Shown here in pieces: positions 17,367 through 24,867 of a stretch of 31,287 bases of DNA. The translations under genes and the position numbers were made by a program. The stretch spans positions 1 through 31,287 of the forward strand of contig CAQBGY010000011.1 in the NCBI GenBank assembly GCA_948759685.1. Reading direction: 5' to 3'. The notes beneath the pieces were generated by a model, which made no database searches, had not been told where the DNA came from, and saw nothing but the letters and a program-made list of their open reading frames with translations. This DNA comes from an uncultured Eubacterium sp. (lineage in GTDB: Bacteria > Bacillota_A > Clostridia > Lachnospirales > Lachnospiraceae). Numbering within the stretch: position 1 is the first letter of the stretch; every line of letters begins with the position of its first letter.

Positions 17367-18323
17367 TTAATATATAATTCCGCATAAATAGATTGTCAGT
17401 GGTATTGTTATTAATGACATTACAGTTGATATAAAAATTGTCTTTGAAACAAATTTTGTATCGGCACCATATTCATCTGACAGCATCAGGGCTGTATTGG
17501 CAATCGGCATAAGGAATTCAATAAATAAAACATTAAATAGCAGACTGTTTCCTAAGAAGAAACGAAATACAGGATACAGCAATATTGGAAGAATGAACTG
17601 TTTTATTATAGAAAAAACATAAATTTTCCATTCATTAAATACTTCTGAGAGTTTAATGGTGGCAAGGGTAGCACCTACCAGTATCATTGCAAGAGGAGAG
17701 GTAAGTCCGCCGACAGTGCCTACTACATCTTCAATCGTAGAAGGAAAATGAATGTCTGACACGTAGATAATAATGGCAAGAACTGCACTAATAATACCTG
17801 GTGTCAGAAGAGATTTTAGGTTAAGGGCTGTCTTTTTTGCTTCGCCATAACCAATCATAACTACACCATAAGTAAATGCGCTGAGGTTAAAGAAAATATT
17901 TAAAACAGCAGCATAAAATACGGCGGTGTCTCCCTGGGCACCACAGGCAGCCTGCAAAATAGGAAAGCCCATAAACCCTACGTTGGAGAATACAAGCATA
18001 AACATGTATGCACCTTGTCTGGAACGTACAATATTTATTGTTTTGACCATAGTTTTTACAATAATAAAAGCAATTATCGGCATAATCAGATAAAAAGTAA
18101 TGGAGGCACCGAAAAGAGTTGCAACTTCGGAACCTTCAGGACGCTGTTTCATTGATAACACAGAATCTATCATCATCAAAGGTAATGTGATATCTAAAAC
18201 AAAACGATTTAGTGCGTGGATAGATTTTTCGTTCAGTATATTTACTTTAAATGCAAGAAATCCAATGCATATTATTATAAAAAGTTGTATCAACTGATGA
18301 ATCAGTACAGTCATATCAATCAT
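17367..18323 (-). CDS. AEC (auxin efflux carrier) family transporter, second copy
   Basis: I start at the minus-strand ATG at 18323, six bases after AAGGAGA; an upstream ATG lies ahead of that site and is less likely. The 318-residue protein has about ten hydrophobic helices. Family features include LFIIICIGFLAFKVNILNE at the N-terminus, LDITLPLMMIDSV, NVGFMGFPI and a C-terminal EFLMPIANTALMLSDEYGAD. It is clearly a relative of the protein at 14553-15500, but the two differ along their length, so they are old paralogs rather than a recent duplication. The substrate is probably an organic anion. It is convergent with pepF and divergent from the HAD gene. Confidence 0.9.
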   Translation of the reverse strand: MIDMTVLIHQLIQLFIIICIGFLAFKVNILNEKSIHALNRFVLDITLPLMMIDSVLSMKQRPEGSEVATLFGASITFYLIMPIIAFIIVKTMVKTINIVRSRQGAYMFMLVFSNVGFMGFPILQAACGAQGDTAVFYAAVLNIFFNLSAFTYGVVMIGYGEAKKTALNLKSLLTPGIISAVLAIIIYVSDIHFPSTIEDVVGTVGGLTSPLAMILVGATLATIKLSEVFNEWKIYVFSIIKQFILPILLYPVFRFFLGNSLLFNVLFIEFLMPIANTALMLSDEYGADTKFVSKTIFISTVMSLITIPLTIYLCGIIY

Positions 18324-18459
18324 GGTAATCTCCTTCATATGTGCAATGTATTATAATCTATAAGGTTAGTATGTACCCGAAATGTATTTTAAAACGGCAG
18401 AAAGATTCCGTCAAGACAATAAAATAAAGTAGAAACAAAAGAAAGTAAGGATAGAGTAA

Positions 18460-19107
18460 ATGTTAAAAGATATTAAAGGAATAATTTTTGATTTAGATGG
18501 AACTATACTCGACAGTTCATGGGTCTGGGATAAAGTTGATATAAAATTTCTAGGGGACAGAGGTTTTGAAGTGCCGGACGATTATGTGGAAGCAATCTCG
18601 CCGATGGGAGCGGAGAAAGCTGCTGTGTACACCATAGAGAGATTTGGTTTATATAACGAGAAACCGGAAGAGTTGGTAAGAGAGTGGTTTGATATGGCAA
18701 AGGTTGAGTATCGGGATAAGGTAGTCTGCAAACCGGATGCGAAGAGATTTATTAAAAAGATGTATTCTCAGGGAAAGAAGCTTGTCATTGCGACTTCTTC
18801 AGATAGAGAGCTTTTTATTCCGACTTTGGAAAGAGAGGGACTATTAGATTATTTCAATGATATTGTTACGGTAAATGAGGTAGAGCGGGGAAAAGGGTTT
18901 CCTGATATTTACATAGAAGCGGCAAGGCGAATTGATTTTCCTGTGAGACAGTGTGTCGTTTTTGAAGATATTATTACTGCAATTAAGGGCGCAAAATCGG
19001 GAGGTTTTCAGGTCGTTGCAGTAGAAGATGAAAAATCTGCATATTATTCTGAAGAAATCAGAGAAATAGCAGATTTGTATATTTCATCATATCAACAATT
19101 ATTATAA
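18460..19107 (+). CDS. HAD-superfamily phosphatase, beta-phosphoglucomutase-like
   Basis: This 215-residue protein has the full HAD set: D11 and D13 in FDLDGTILDS (nucleophile and acid/base), S113/S114 in IATSSD (motif II), K145 in ERGKGFPDI (motif III) and E169-D170 in VVFEDIITAI (motif IV). A small helical cap lies at about 18-85, which places it in subfamily I near beta-phosphoglucomutase, phosphoglycolate phosphatase and YniC/YqaB-like sugar phosphatases. No extra motif fixes the substrate. AAGGA precedes the ATG. It ends two bases before the convergent EamA gene, leaving no room for a separate terminator. Confidence 0.9.
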   Translation: MLKDIKGIIFDLDGTILDSSWVWDKVDIKFLGDRGFEVPDDYVEAISPMGAEKAAVYTIERFGLYNEKPEELVREWFDMAKVEYRDKVVCKPDAKRFIKKMYSQGKKLVIATSSDRELFIPTLEREGLLDYFNDIVTVNEVERGKGFPDIYIEAARRIDFPVRQCVVFEDIITAIKGAKSGGFQVVAVEDEKSAYYSEEIREIADLYISSYQQLL

Positions 19108-19109
19108 GT

Positions 19110-20036
19110 TTATGTATTGGATTTTGCCGGCATCTGTGCAAGGACTATTGCCGCAAAAATGAGTCCACATCCAATTAATTCTTTTACACCCATAGTTTCT
19201 CCTAATATAACCCAGCCGGAAAGTACTGCAAATACCGACTCCAGGCTAAGGATTAAGGAAGCAACAGTAGGGTTCATTCCAACCTGTCCGACAATCTGCA
19301 ATGTGTATGCCACACCACAAGATAGGAATCCTGCGTAAAATAAAGGGATCCAAGTGGAAAGTGATGTAAAAGAACTTGCCCAGACATTGAGATTCGTTAA
19401 TGAATGTTCCATATCAAATAAAAACATTGGAATGGCAGTAATGATTCCGCATACGAAAAATTGTATACAGGAAAGTTTGATACCATCTACTTTTGGAGAA
19501 AAGTAGTCAATTACTAAAATATGCAGTGCAAAGAAAAATGCACAGGCAAGTAGTAACAGGTCGGCTGTTTTAAATGACAGTGTTCCGTCAAAGCATAATA
19601 AATACAGTCCTGCCAGTGTCAATATTACACCAATCCATATGTTGATTCCACATTTTTTCTTTAAAAATAATCCAAGTATCGGAACAATTAAAATATAACA
19701 GGCAGTAAGAAATCCTGCTTTACCGGCTGAGGCACCAAGATATAATCCTAACTGCTGTACATTACTTCCGAGGCAGAGACAGAGACCGCATAAAATTCCG
19801 CCGACAATTAATGTTTTTCTGTTTTCTTTTGTTTTAGGAACATTTTTTGAAAGCCCGCTTTTATTTAAAATAAAAATAACAGGAATTAAAATCAGTCCGC
19901 CTAAGATGGAACGGATGCAGTTAAATGTGTAAGGTCCGCAATTATCCCCGCCAATGCTTTGGGCAACAAAAGCTGTTCCCCATATAAATGCTGCTAAGGC
20001 AAGAAAGAATGAATGTTTTACTTTGATTGATTTCAT
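19110..20036 (-). CDS. DMT superfamily transporter (EamA family)
   Basis: The 308-residue protein has about ten membrane helices in two EamA repeats. The first repeat starts with FFLALAAFIWGTAFVAQSIG; the second starts around LLLLACAFFFALHILVIDYF and ends with the family-typical LILSLESVFAVLSGWVILGE. Members export amino acids, purines or other small metabolites, or import them; nothing here identifies the substrate. On the minus strand GCAGGAC provides a moderate ribosome site seven bases ahead of the ATG. A run AATATTATAAC at about 20060 (minus strand) may be its -10 region, but no clear -35 partner was found. Confidence 0.9.
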   Translation of the reverse strand: MKSIKVKHSFFLALAAFIWGTAFVAQSIGGDNCGPYTFNCIRSILGGLILIPVIFILNKSGLSKNVPKTKENRKTLIVGGILCGLCLCLGSNVQQLGLYLGASAGKAGFLTACYILIVPILGLFLKKKCGINIWIGVILTLAGLYLLCFDGTLSFKTADLLLLACAFFFALHILVIDYFSPKVDGIKLSCIQFFVCGIITAIPMFLFDMEHSLTNLNVWASSFTSLSTWIPLFYAGFLSCGVAYTLQIVGQVGMNPTVASLILSLESVFAVLSGWVILGETMGVKELIGCGLIFAAIVLAQMPAKSNT

Positions 20037-20207
20037 ATGAAATGTCCTGCTTTCGTATCGTTATAATATTCAAGAAATAGTATATATGGTAAAGGAAAAA
20101 ATGGCAAATAAAAATACGTAATATGGAAGAAAAACATAAAGCAGGGGATTGGGAAAATGATTTTTCTCAGATAGAAAAATTTATTTAAAAACGTGAATAT
20201 CACCCGC

Positions 20208-20259
20208 CTAAAAATTTTTAGAAAAACGTATTGACAAAAATGAATGCTTATAGTATTAT
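20208..20259 (+). promoter_or_regulatory. tRNA-Gly promoter with upstream AT-rich palindrome
   Basis: Perfect TTGACA (20231-20236), 17-base spacer and TATTAT (20254-20259), about 27 bases ahead of the tRNA. Just upstream is a 14-bp perfect palindrome CTAAAAATTTTTAG (20208-20221) followed by AAAAACG, placed like an UP element of a stable-RNA promoter. The rest of 20037-20207 holds nothing else I can support. Confidence 0.8.
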
Positions 20260-20285
20260 ATTTCTTGCGTGTGAAACGCAACAAT

Positions 20286-20357
<72 letters not shown>

Positions 20358-20361
20358 TATT

Positions 20362-20412
20362 TTTTTACAATAAAATGGGTACCTTTAGTAGGTACCCATT
20401 TTATTGTAAAAA
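20362..20412. terminator. 22-bp perfect palindrome after tRNA-Gly, probable terminator
   Basis: TTTTTACAATAAAATGGGTACC (first 20 of which start at 20362; arm 20362-20383) is fully complementary to 20391-20412, with loop TTTAGTA. It starts five bases after the tRNA. On the + strand no T-tract follows the stem, so termination would rely on stem strength. Its right-hand A5 (20408-20412) doubles as the T-tail of a minus-strand terminator formed by the adjacent hairpin at 20413-20429. Confidence 0.75.
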
Positions 20413-20502
20413 CGAGCCCACGGGGCTCGAACAGGTTCGATTTCTCGCCTGCCGGCTCGGTCGGTGTTTCTCCACTTTGTGGAGAGTCGTCCACTGGACG
20501 AC
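20413..20502. other. GC-rich cluster of short hairpins, possible structured RNA or dispersed repeat
   Basis: Within the 310-base gap between the tRNA and the next gene, three perfect 7-bp hairpins with 3-nt loops are visible: H1 CGAGCCC-ACG-GGGCTCG (20413-20429), H2 TCTCCAC-TTT-GTGGAGA (20469-20485) and H3 GTCGTCC-ACT-GGACGAC (20486-20502), the last two abutting. A weaker CAGG...CCTG fold lies at 20432-20451. By hand count 61 of the 98 bases from 20413 to 20510 are G or C, far above the AT-rich flanks. On the minus strand H1 runs into TTTTTACA, a proper intrinsic terminator, so an RNA ending there would be read right to left. No cloverleaf or gene fits. The rest of the gap (20503-20667) is AT-rich and holds only a candidate promoter. 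Confidence 0.6.
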
Positions 20503-20597
20503 TGTACCCCGTTTCATATTTCTTATATGCTATATAAATTTTATTATAAAAAAGTGTTGGTCTACAAAAATATACACCTTCACTAAAAAACAAATAC

Positions 20598-20626
20598 TTA
20601 TAATTAATATTATATTTAATTATACT
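20598..20626 (+). promoter_or_regulatory. Possible promoter of the large secreted protein gene
   Basis: TTATAA (20598-20603), 17-base spacer, TATACT (20621-20626), in very AT-rich DNA where such matches arise easily. Confidence 0.4.
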
Positions 20627-20667
20627 TTCAGTTGTAACTTTATTACATAATTCGAAAGGAGAATAAA

Positions 20668-22806
20668 ATGAAACTTTTAAGAAAAATCAGCGCAGTGATT
20701 TGCGCAATTGCATTGGTGGTAACTTCTGTAGTGTTTTACCCAAGTAATGCAAGAGCGGAGTCATATGATTCGCTGACTTACAAAACTTTAGGAGATAATG
20801 TTGCATTTAGCAGATTATCAGATGGAATTGAGGGGATGAGTCCAGATTCACCGTTGTTGTTAGATGGGGGGATGACATTACAGTTTGCTTTTGCAGCAAC
20901 AAATGAGAATGTCAAACTACAATTAAATGGGGAGAATGTTACAAAGAGTGATGAAAGAGTAATAGAATTAGGAAATAATATTGTAAAAATAAATCCGCAA
21001 AAATTTGCAGATAATTCTTATACATTAATTACAATTACGTCATCAAAGGGAACATCAGAATATGTAATTAAGAAGGGTAATCCAACTTCCAGTGGTGAAA
21101 TACCGACAGGCTCAGGAGAGACTGATACAACATCAGAACAAAAAACAACACAGCCGGGACAGACGACAGTAGCTCCGGTACAGACAACTACAGCACAGGC
21201 AGCATCATCAGTACCAAAGAAACTGTTAGGATTAGATACAGCAACAGTCAGTGGTACTGATAAAATTGATAATGCAGTAATGTTTGCATGGGCAGGGGCA
21301 GACAATCCTGATAACGTAGATGGTTATGATCCATCTGTAACATCAGCAGTAATTTATATTTATAAGGATGGGACACTGGTAACAAAAATTGGAAACGCTA
21401 CGAATGGTGGTGTTGTTGGAGGACTTTCTGCAGGAAATTATACGGCGCAGGCTGCCAATGTAAATTCCAAAGGAGAGGGACCATTATCAGAAGCAAAAGC
21501 GTTTACCGTTACTGGAGATACATTAAATTATGCATATCCAAAAAATTGTGTAGGACCAAAGACACCTAACGGATTAAGCCTTATCACAGGGAACCCTGAA
21601 GTACCGGCAGATAATCCTGCACAGGCAGATAATAAACTGGGAGTTGCGTGGGCACCGTCTTCACAGTCAGATATTCCTGCATATGATCCGAGTGTAGTAG
21701 GATATAACTTATACATTTTTGATGCAGCAACAGGAACACCTTACCGTAGAGCATATATTGATGGAGCTTCTACTTCTAATGTGATTTTAGAGAGTGTTTC
21801 TTCAGGAACATACTTGGTATTTCTATCAGCAGTGAATGCTGAGGGAGAAGAATCTGCTTTTGCAGCACCTTCTTTTGGACAGTCATCGAAAGTAACAGTA
21901 AAGGGTGAAAAAATAGATAATGCACAGTCATTTGATAAACCAAACCAGCCAACATTGCCATTAGGACTTACAATTATAACAGAAGGAATTCAATATGGAT
22001 TCACAGTGGCATGGTCATCAGATTCAGATTTCACAGGGCAGAAATTGAACCTGTTTGTAGATGGTGTGTGTATTAAGTGTGGGATAAATGGAAATGAGCC
22101 AAGTTATTATGAAAACAGGCTGGCATCAGGAACTTATACTGTGGAAGTCAGATCACAGTATACAAGTAATAATGTAGAATCTTTTGGATTGTCAAAAACG
22201 ATCACAGTGGCTGCAGATCCGGGATTGGACACAAAGACACCGGCAGAACTGGCAGACCCTTCATATCAGGAATATCAGGAGATTGAGACAACTGGACAAC
22301 AGATAGAAAGCACGAATGACGCAGATGAAACAACTGTAAATTCGGTGGAAACAACAGGTGGTAGTGTAGAGACAACAAAGGGCGACGATATACAGACAAC
22401 TGTTATTGTTCAGACAACGAAGGAGATTGAAACTCCTACAGGTAAGCCGTCAGTTACAAACCCAACAACAGCAAAACCAAAGAGTACTATTGCACCGAAA
22501 AATAATATTAAGGTGGGAAAAGTATCTGTAAAGAGTGCAGTGAAGAAGAAAAATGCAAAGAAAGTAAACATTAAGTTTAAGAAGGTAACAGGAGCTACAA
22601 AATATAAAATTCAAATTTCTAATAAAAAGAATTTTAAAAGAGTTCTCGTAAATAAAACTGTTAAAAAAGTTTCTGTAAAATTATCAAGCAAGAAGATAAA
22701 GAAAGTAAAGAAGCTTTATGTAAGAGTAAAGGCGGTTAGGGTTGTATCAGGAAAAACTTATGAAGGTGCCTGGTCAAAACCAAAGCGTATTAAAATAAAA
22801 AAATAG
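20668..22806 (+). CDS. Large secreted multi-domain protein with Fn3-like repeats and Thr-rich linkers
   Basis: The 712-residue product has a clear signal peptide (basic MKLLRK, hydrophobic core, likely cleavage after ARA at residue 30). An N-terminal beta-rich region (32-140) is followed by a Thr/Gln-rich linker (about 141-180). Three loosely similar fibronectin-III-like segments follow (about 181-290, 300-415, 425-515; note SAGNYTAQAANV, SSGTYLVFLSAV and ASGTYTVEVRSQ). A second linker repeats ETT-type motifs (about 520-610). A very Lys-rich C-terminal Fn3-like domain (about 612-712) ends WSKPKRIKIKK. There is no LPXTG, SLH or membrane anchor, so surface retention may depend on the basic domain; this is inference. 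AAAGGAG precedes the ATG. No enzyme motif is visible. Confidence 0.85.
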   Translation: MKLLRKISAVICAIALVVTSVVFYPSNARAESYDSLTYKTLGDNVAFSRLSDGIEGMSPDSPLLLDGGMTLQFAFAATNENVKLQLNGENVTKSDERVIELGNNIVKINPQKFADNSYTLITITSSKGTSEYVIKKGNPTSSGEIPTGSGETDTTSEQKTTQPGQTTVAPVQTTTAQAASSVPKKLLGLDTATVSGTDKIDNAVMFAWAGADNPDNVDGYDPSVTSAVIYIYKDGTLVTKIGNATNGGVVGGLSAGNYTAQAANVNSKGEGPLSEAKAFTVTGDTLNYAYPKNCVGPKTPNGLSLITGNPEVPADNPAQADNKLGVAWAPSSQSDIPAYDPSVVGYNLYIFDAATGTPYRRAYIDGASTSNVILESVSSGTYLVFLSAVNAEGEESAFAAPSFGQSSKVTVKGEKIDNAQSFDKPNQPTLPLGLTIITEGIQYGFTVAWSSDSDFTGQKLNLFVDGVCIKCGINGNEPSYYENRLASGTYTVEVRSQYTSNNVESFGLSKTITVAADPGLDTKTPAELADPSYQEYQEIETTGQQIESTNDADETTVNSVETTGGSVETTKGDDIQTTVIVQTTKEIETPTGKPSVTNPTTAKPKSTIAPKNNIKVGKVSVKSAVKKKNAKKVNIKFKKVTGATKYKIQISNKKNFKRVLVNKTVKKVSVKLSSKKIKKVKKLYVRVKAVRVVSGKTYEGAWSKPKRIKIKK

Positions 22807-22819
22807 AAAACAACTTTTT

Positions 22820-22851
22820 ATCGCAGGCATTTTAGTGCCTGCGATTTTTTT
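22820..22851 (+). terminator. Terminator of the secreted protein gene
   Basis: ATCGCAGGCA (22820-22829), loop TTTTAG, TGCCTGCGAT (22836-22845), then a run of T. A textbook intrinsic terminator. Confidence 0.95.
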
Positions 22852-22939
22852 CCTTAATGGACAAATATTGCAGATTATGTTTTAATATAATAAGAAATAT
22901 ATTGTAGAATGACAAGAAATAACGAAACAGGAAATGATT

Positions 22940-23494
22940 ATGGCGATTGATTGGACAATATTAGATAAAATACAAAGTATGCTAAGTAGTGGATTTATGG
23001 ATTGGCTTATGCCAAGAATCACTATGTTAGGAAATGCCGGTGCTATATGGATAGTAATAGGTGTTGTTTTGCTGATAAGTAAGAAACATCGTAAAATAGG
23101 GTTTTTAGTCCTTGTAGGGTTATTGCTTGGATTGATTATTGGCAATGGAATTTTGAAGAATCTGGTGGCAAGACCAAGACCGTGCTGGCTTGACACAGAA
23201 TTTAATATGTTAATATCTGTGCCAAAAGATTATTCATTCCCATCGGGGCATACACAGGCATCTGTGATAGCAGCAACAATTATAACGCTTTATAGAAAAG
23301 AGTGGGGATGGATAGTAATTCCACTTGCAGCAGGAATTGCTTTTTCCAGATTATATTTATATGTTCATTTTCCTACAGATGTTTTAGGCGGAGCAGTATT
23401 AGGGGTGATTATCGGAATGGCAACATATTATGCAGGAAATAGAATTATCAGTGCTTTTATTGCAAAAAAACAGAACAGAGGTGAAATATTATGA
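22940..23494 (+). CDS. PAP2-family membrane phosphatase
   Basis: I prefer the ATG at 22940 over 22934 because AGGA at 22929-22932 is properly spaced to it. The 184-residue protein has about five to six membrane helices and the three PAP2 motifs: KNLVARPRP (K73 to P81), PSGH (101-104) and SRLYLYVHFPTD (R137, H143, D147). Such enzymes dephosphorylate lipid phosphates outside the membrane, including undecaprenyl pyrophosphate (BcrC/YbjG role) or phosphatidic acid and PGP. Length and motif spacing fit the undecaprenyl-type group, but this is not proven. Its TGA overlaps the ATG of the Rrf2 regulator (ATGA at 23491-23494), so the two genes are translationally coupled. Confidence 0.93.
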   Translation: MAIDWTILDKIQSMLSSGFMDWLMPRITMLGNAGAIWIVIGVVLLISKKHRKIGFLVLVGLLLGLIIGNGILKNLVARPRPCWLDTEFNMLISVPKDYSFPSGHTQASVIAATIITLYRKEWGWIVIPLAAGIAFSRLYLYVHFPTDVLGGAVLGVIIGMATYYAGNRIISAFIAKKQNRGEIL

Positions 23495-23901
23495 TGATTT
23501 CAACAAAAGGAAGATATGCTCTTCGTGTAATGATAGATCTGGCTCAGAACGGAGATGAAAATTTTGTTTCGTTAAAAGATGTTGCAGAGAGACAGAATAT
23601 ATCTATGAAATATTTAGAGATGATTGTGTCGATGCTTAATAAGGGAAATATGGTACGCAGCCAAAGAGGAAAAACGGGAGGATATAAATTAGCCAAGACT
23701 CCATCAGAATATACGGTAGGTGAAATTTTAAAACTTACAGAAGGTACATTAGCTCCGGTTATGTGTTTAGAAGAAGGAGCTGAAGCTTGTGAAAGAGCAA
23801 AAGATTGTGTCACGCTGCCACTTTGGAAAGAATTAAATCATATTATTGATAAATATCTTGACAGCGTTACATTAGATGATGTGATAAATAAAAGAATATA
23901 A
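23491..23901 (+). CDS. iscR: Rrf2-family transcriptional regulator, IscR-like
   Basis: The 136-residue protein has the Rrf2 winged helix-turn-helix at the N-terminus (STKGRYALRVMIDLA, SLKDVAERQNISMKYLEMIV, RGKTGGYKLAKTPSEYTVGEIL). Three cysteines follow in the sensor loop, C92-X7-C100-X5-C106 (MCLEEGAEACERAKDC), a layout suited to a [2Fe-2S] or thiol sensor as in IscR. CymR, the cysteine regulator of Bacillus, belongs to the same family but lacks these cysteines. AGAGGTGA serves ATG 23491 or the adjacent ATG 23494. Three palindromes CCTA-N9-TAGG at the iscS and cysK promoters are its likely operators; none was found ahead of its own operon. It is coupled to the PAP2 gene and followed by a strong terminator. 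Confidence 0.93.
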   Translation: MMISTKGRYALRVMIDLAQNGDENFVSLKDVAERQNISMKYLEMIVSMLNKGNMVRSQRGKTGGYKLAKTPSEYTVGEILKLTEGTLAPVMCLEEGAEACERAKDCVTLPLWKELNHIIDKYLDSVTLDDVINKRI

Positions 23902-23946
23902 AATAAAAGAGTTCGCAAATTAAATTGAAGCGAACTCTTTTATTTT
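23900..23946. terminator. Bidirectional terminator between the Rrf2 gene and the SleB-like gene
   Basis: AAAATAAAAGAGTTCGC (23900-23916) pairs perfectly with GCGAACTCTTTTATTTT (23930-23946). The stem overlaps the stop codons of both convergent genes, and both arms are A/T-rich outward, so it can serve both strands. Confidence 0.92.
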
Positions 23947-24640
23947 ATTTAAATTGATGATTCTGAATTGATAATCTTGCTCCACTGACATATCCACTAA
24001 AGAATAAGTAACTGGACATATCAATTGTTTTATTTCTGTATTTTACTTTTTTGTCTCCATTTAATGTTAATTTTGCTGCTTTAATACAGTCATTGTTTAA
24101 TCTTCCGCTGTCATATAAGGAAAGGGAGCGGCTTAATGAGCCGTTTCTAACAGGACCGAACTGGTATGGCTGATAAATAACCCCGCTTAAAGAGCCTGGA
24201 AAACTTTTTGATTTTATGCGGTTCATGATAACAATTCCAACAGCTTTTTTTCCAGCAAAACACTCGCTGCCGGCTTCGCTGAAAATGATTGATGACATTA
24301 ATCTTAATTCAGCCTTGTTATATTTGTTTTTAACTTTAATTTTAACTTTAGCAAAAGCTGTACCAGTTGATTTTGAAAGCAGTTCGATTGTAGAAGAACC
24401 TTTTTTTAATCCTTTGACTACACCTGTCGATGAAACAGAAGCAACTTTAGGTTTGCTTGATGTGATAGTGTAGTTCTTCATTGTACTTTTCTTAACTTTA
24501 AGTATTTTATATAATTTTGTGTTTTTATTTACTTTTATTGATTTGTTCGTAGTTATTGGCTGAGTGTCAGCTTTTATTGTAAATGTAGTAGCTGTACATA
24601 TAAACAATAATAACATAAAACTAAAAATTTTAATCTTCAA
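23945..24640 (-). CDS. SleB/CwlJ-type cell-wall hydrolase with Ig-like (Big2) domain
   Basis: The minus-strand start is a TTG at 24640, five bases after GGAGG; no ATG with a site is available nearby. The 231-residue product has a signal peptide (about 1-24). A bacterial Ig-like Big2 domain follows (about 35-103, with KVASVSSTGVVKGLKKGSSTI). A hydrolase_2 domain spans about 110-230, in which IIFSEAGSE places the likely catalytic glutamate at E122. SleB/CwlJ enzymes are lytic transglycosylase-like hydrolases of spore cortex, but many clostridial relatives act on vegetative peptidoglycan; the Big2 domain favours a secreted wall-bound role. It has its own promoter and lies between the Rrf2 gene and the isc operon, on the opposite strand. 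Confidence 0.88.
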   Translation of the reverse strand: MKIKIFSFMLLLFICTATTFTIKADTQPITTNKSIKVNKNTKLYKILKVKKSTMKNYTITSSKPKVASVSSTGVVKGLKKGSSTIELLSKSTGTAFAKVKIKVKNKYNKAELRLMSSIIFSEAGSECFAGKKAVGIVIMNRIKSKSFPGSLSGVIYQPYQFGPVRNGSLSRSLSLYDSGRLNNDCIKAAKLTLNGDKKVKYRNKTIDMSSYLFFSGYVSGARLSIQNHQFK

Positions 24641-24689
24641 AACAACCTCCGTTTGTTACAAAAATGTTACGTTTGTCTTACGAATAATG

Positions 24690-24718
24690 GTTATACCGTA
24701 AAAAATGTAATTTGTCAA
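24690..24718 (-). promoter_or_regulatory. SigA-type promoter of the SleB-like gene
   Basis: On the minus strand: perfect TTGACA (24718-24713), 17-base spacer, TATAAC (24695-24690). Three AAAAATGTWA repeats surround it (24660, 24701, 24723, read on the + strand). Confidence 0.78.
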
Positions 24719-24801
24719 CAGGAAAAATGTAACATATCACTCTCAAATCTGTATAAATATATTTGCAAAGTCGAAAAAAACAGTTTGATAAAAGAAAGAT
24801 A

Positions 24802-24830
24802 TTTACAAAAGAAAAAAACAGAAGTATAAT
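24802..24830 (+). promoter_or_regulatory. SigA-type promoter of iscS-iscU-mnmA
   Basis: TTTACA (24802-24807), 17-base spacer, perfect TATAAT (24825-24830). The last two bases of the -10 are the first two of the operator at 24829-24851, and the predicted start (about 24837) lies in its centre. Confidence 0.85.
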
Positions 24831-24851
24831 TCCTAGTGAACAGATAGGAAT
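24829..24851. promoter_or_regulatory. Probable Rrf2/IscR operator at the iscS promoter
   Basis: ATTCCTA-N9-TAGGAAT, a perfect 7-bp inverted repeat spanning 23 bases. It covers the end of the -10 box and the start site, a position expected to repress. It shares CCTANT-N6-ATAGGAA with the two sites upstream of cysK. Confidence 0.78.
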
Positions 24852-24867
24852 AAAAGGAGGAAACAAT

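Noticed and set aside
20413..20510. A second or degenerate tRNA next to tRNA-Gly
   Set aside because: TTCGA-like and GC-rich stems are present, but no cloverleaf with acceptor, D, anticodon and T arms can be drawn on either strand.
24763..24867. N-terminal extension of the cysteine desulfurase
   Set aside because: It spans the promoter and operator; the ATG at 24868 follows a strong ribosome site and gives the family's normal N-terminus.
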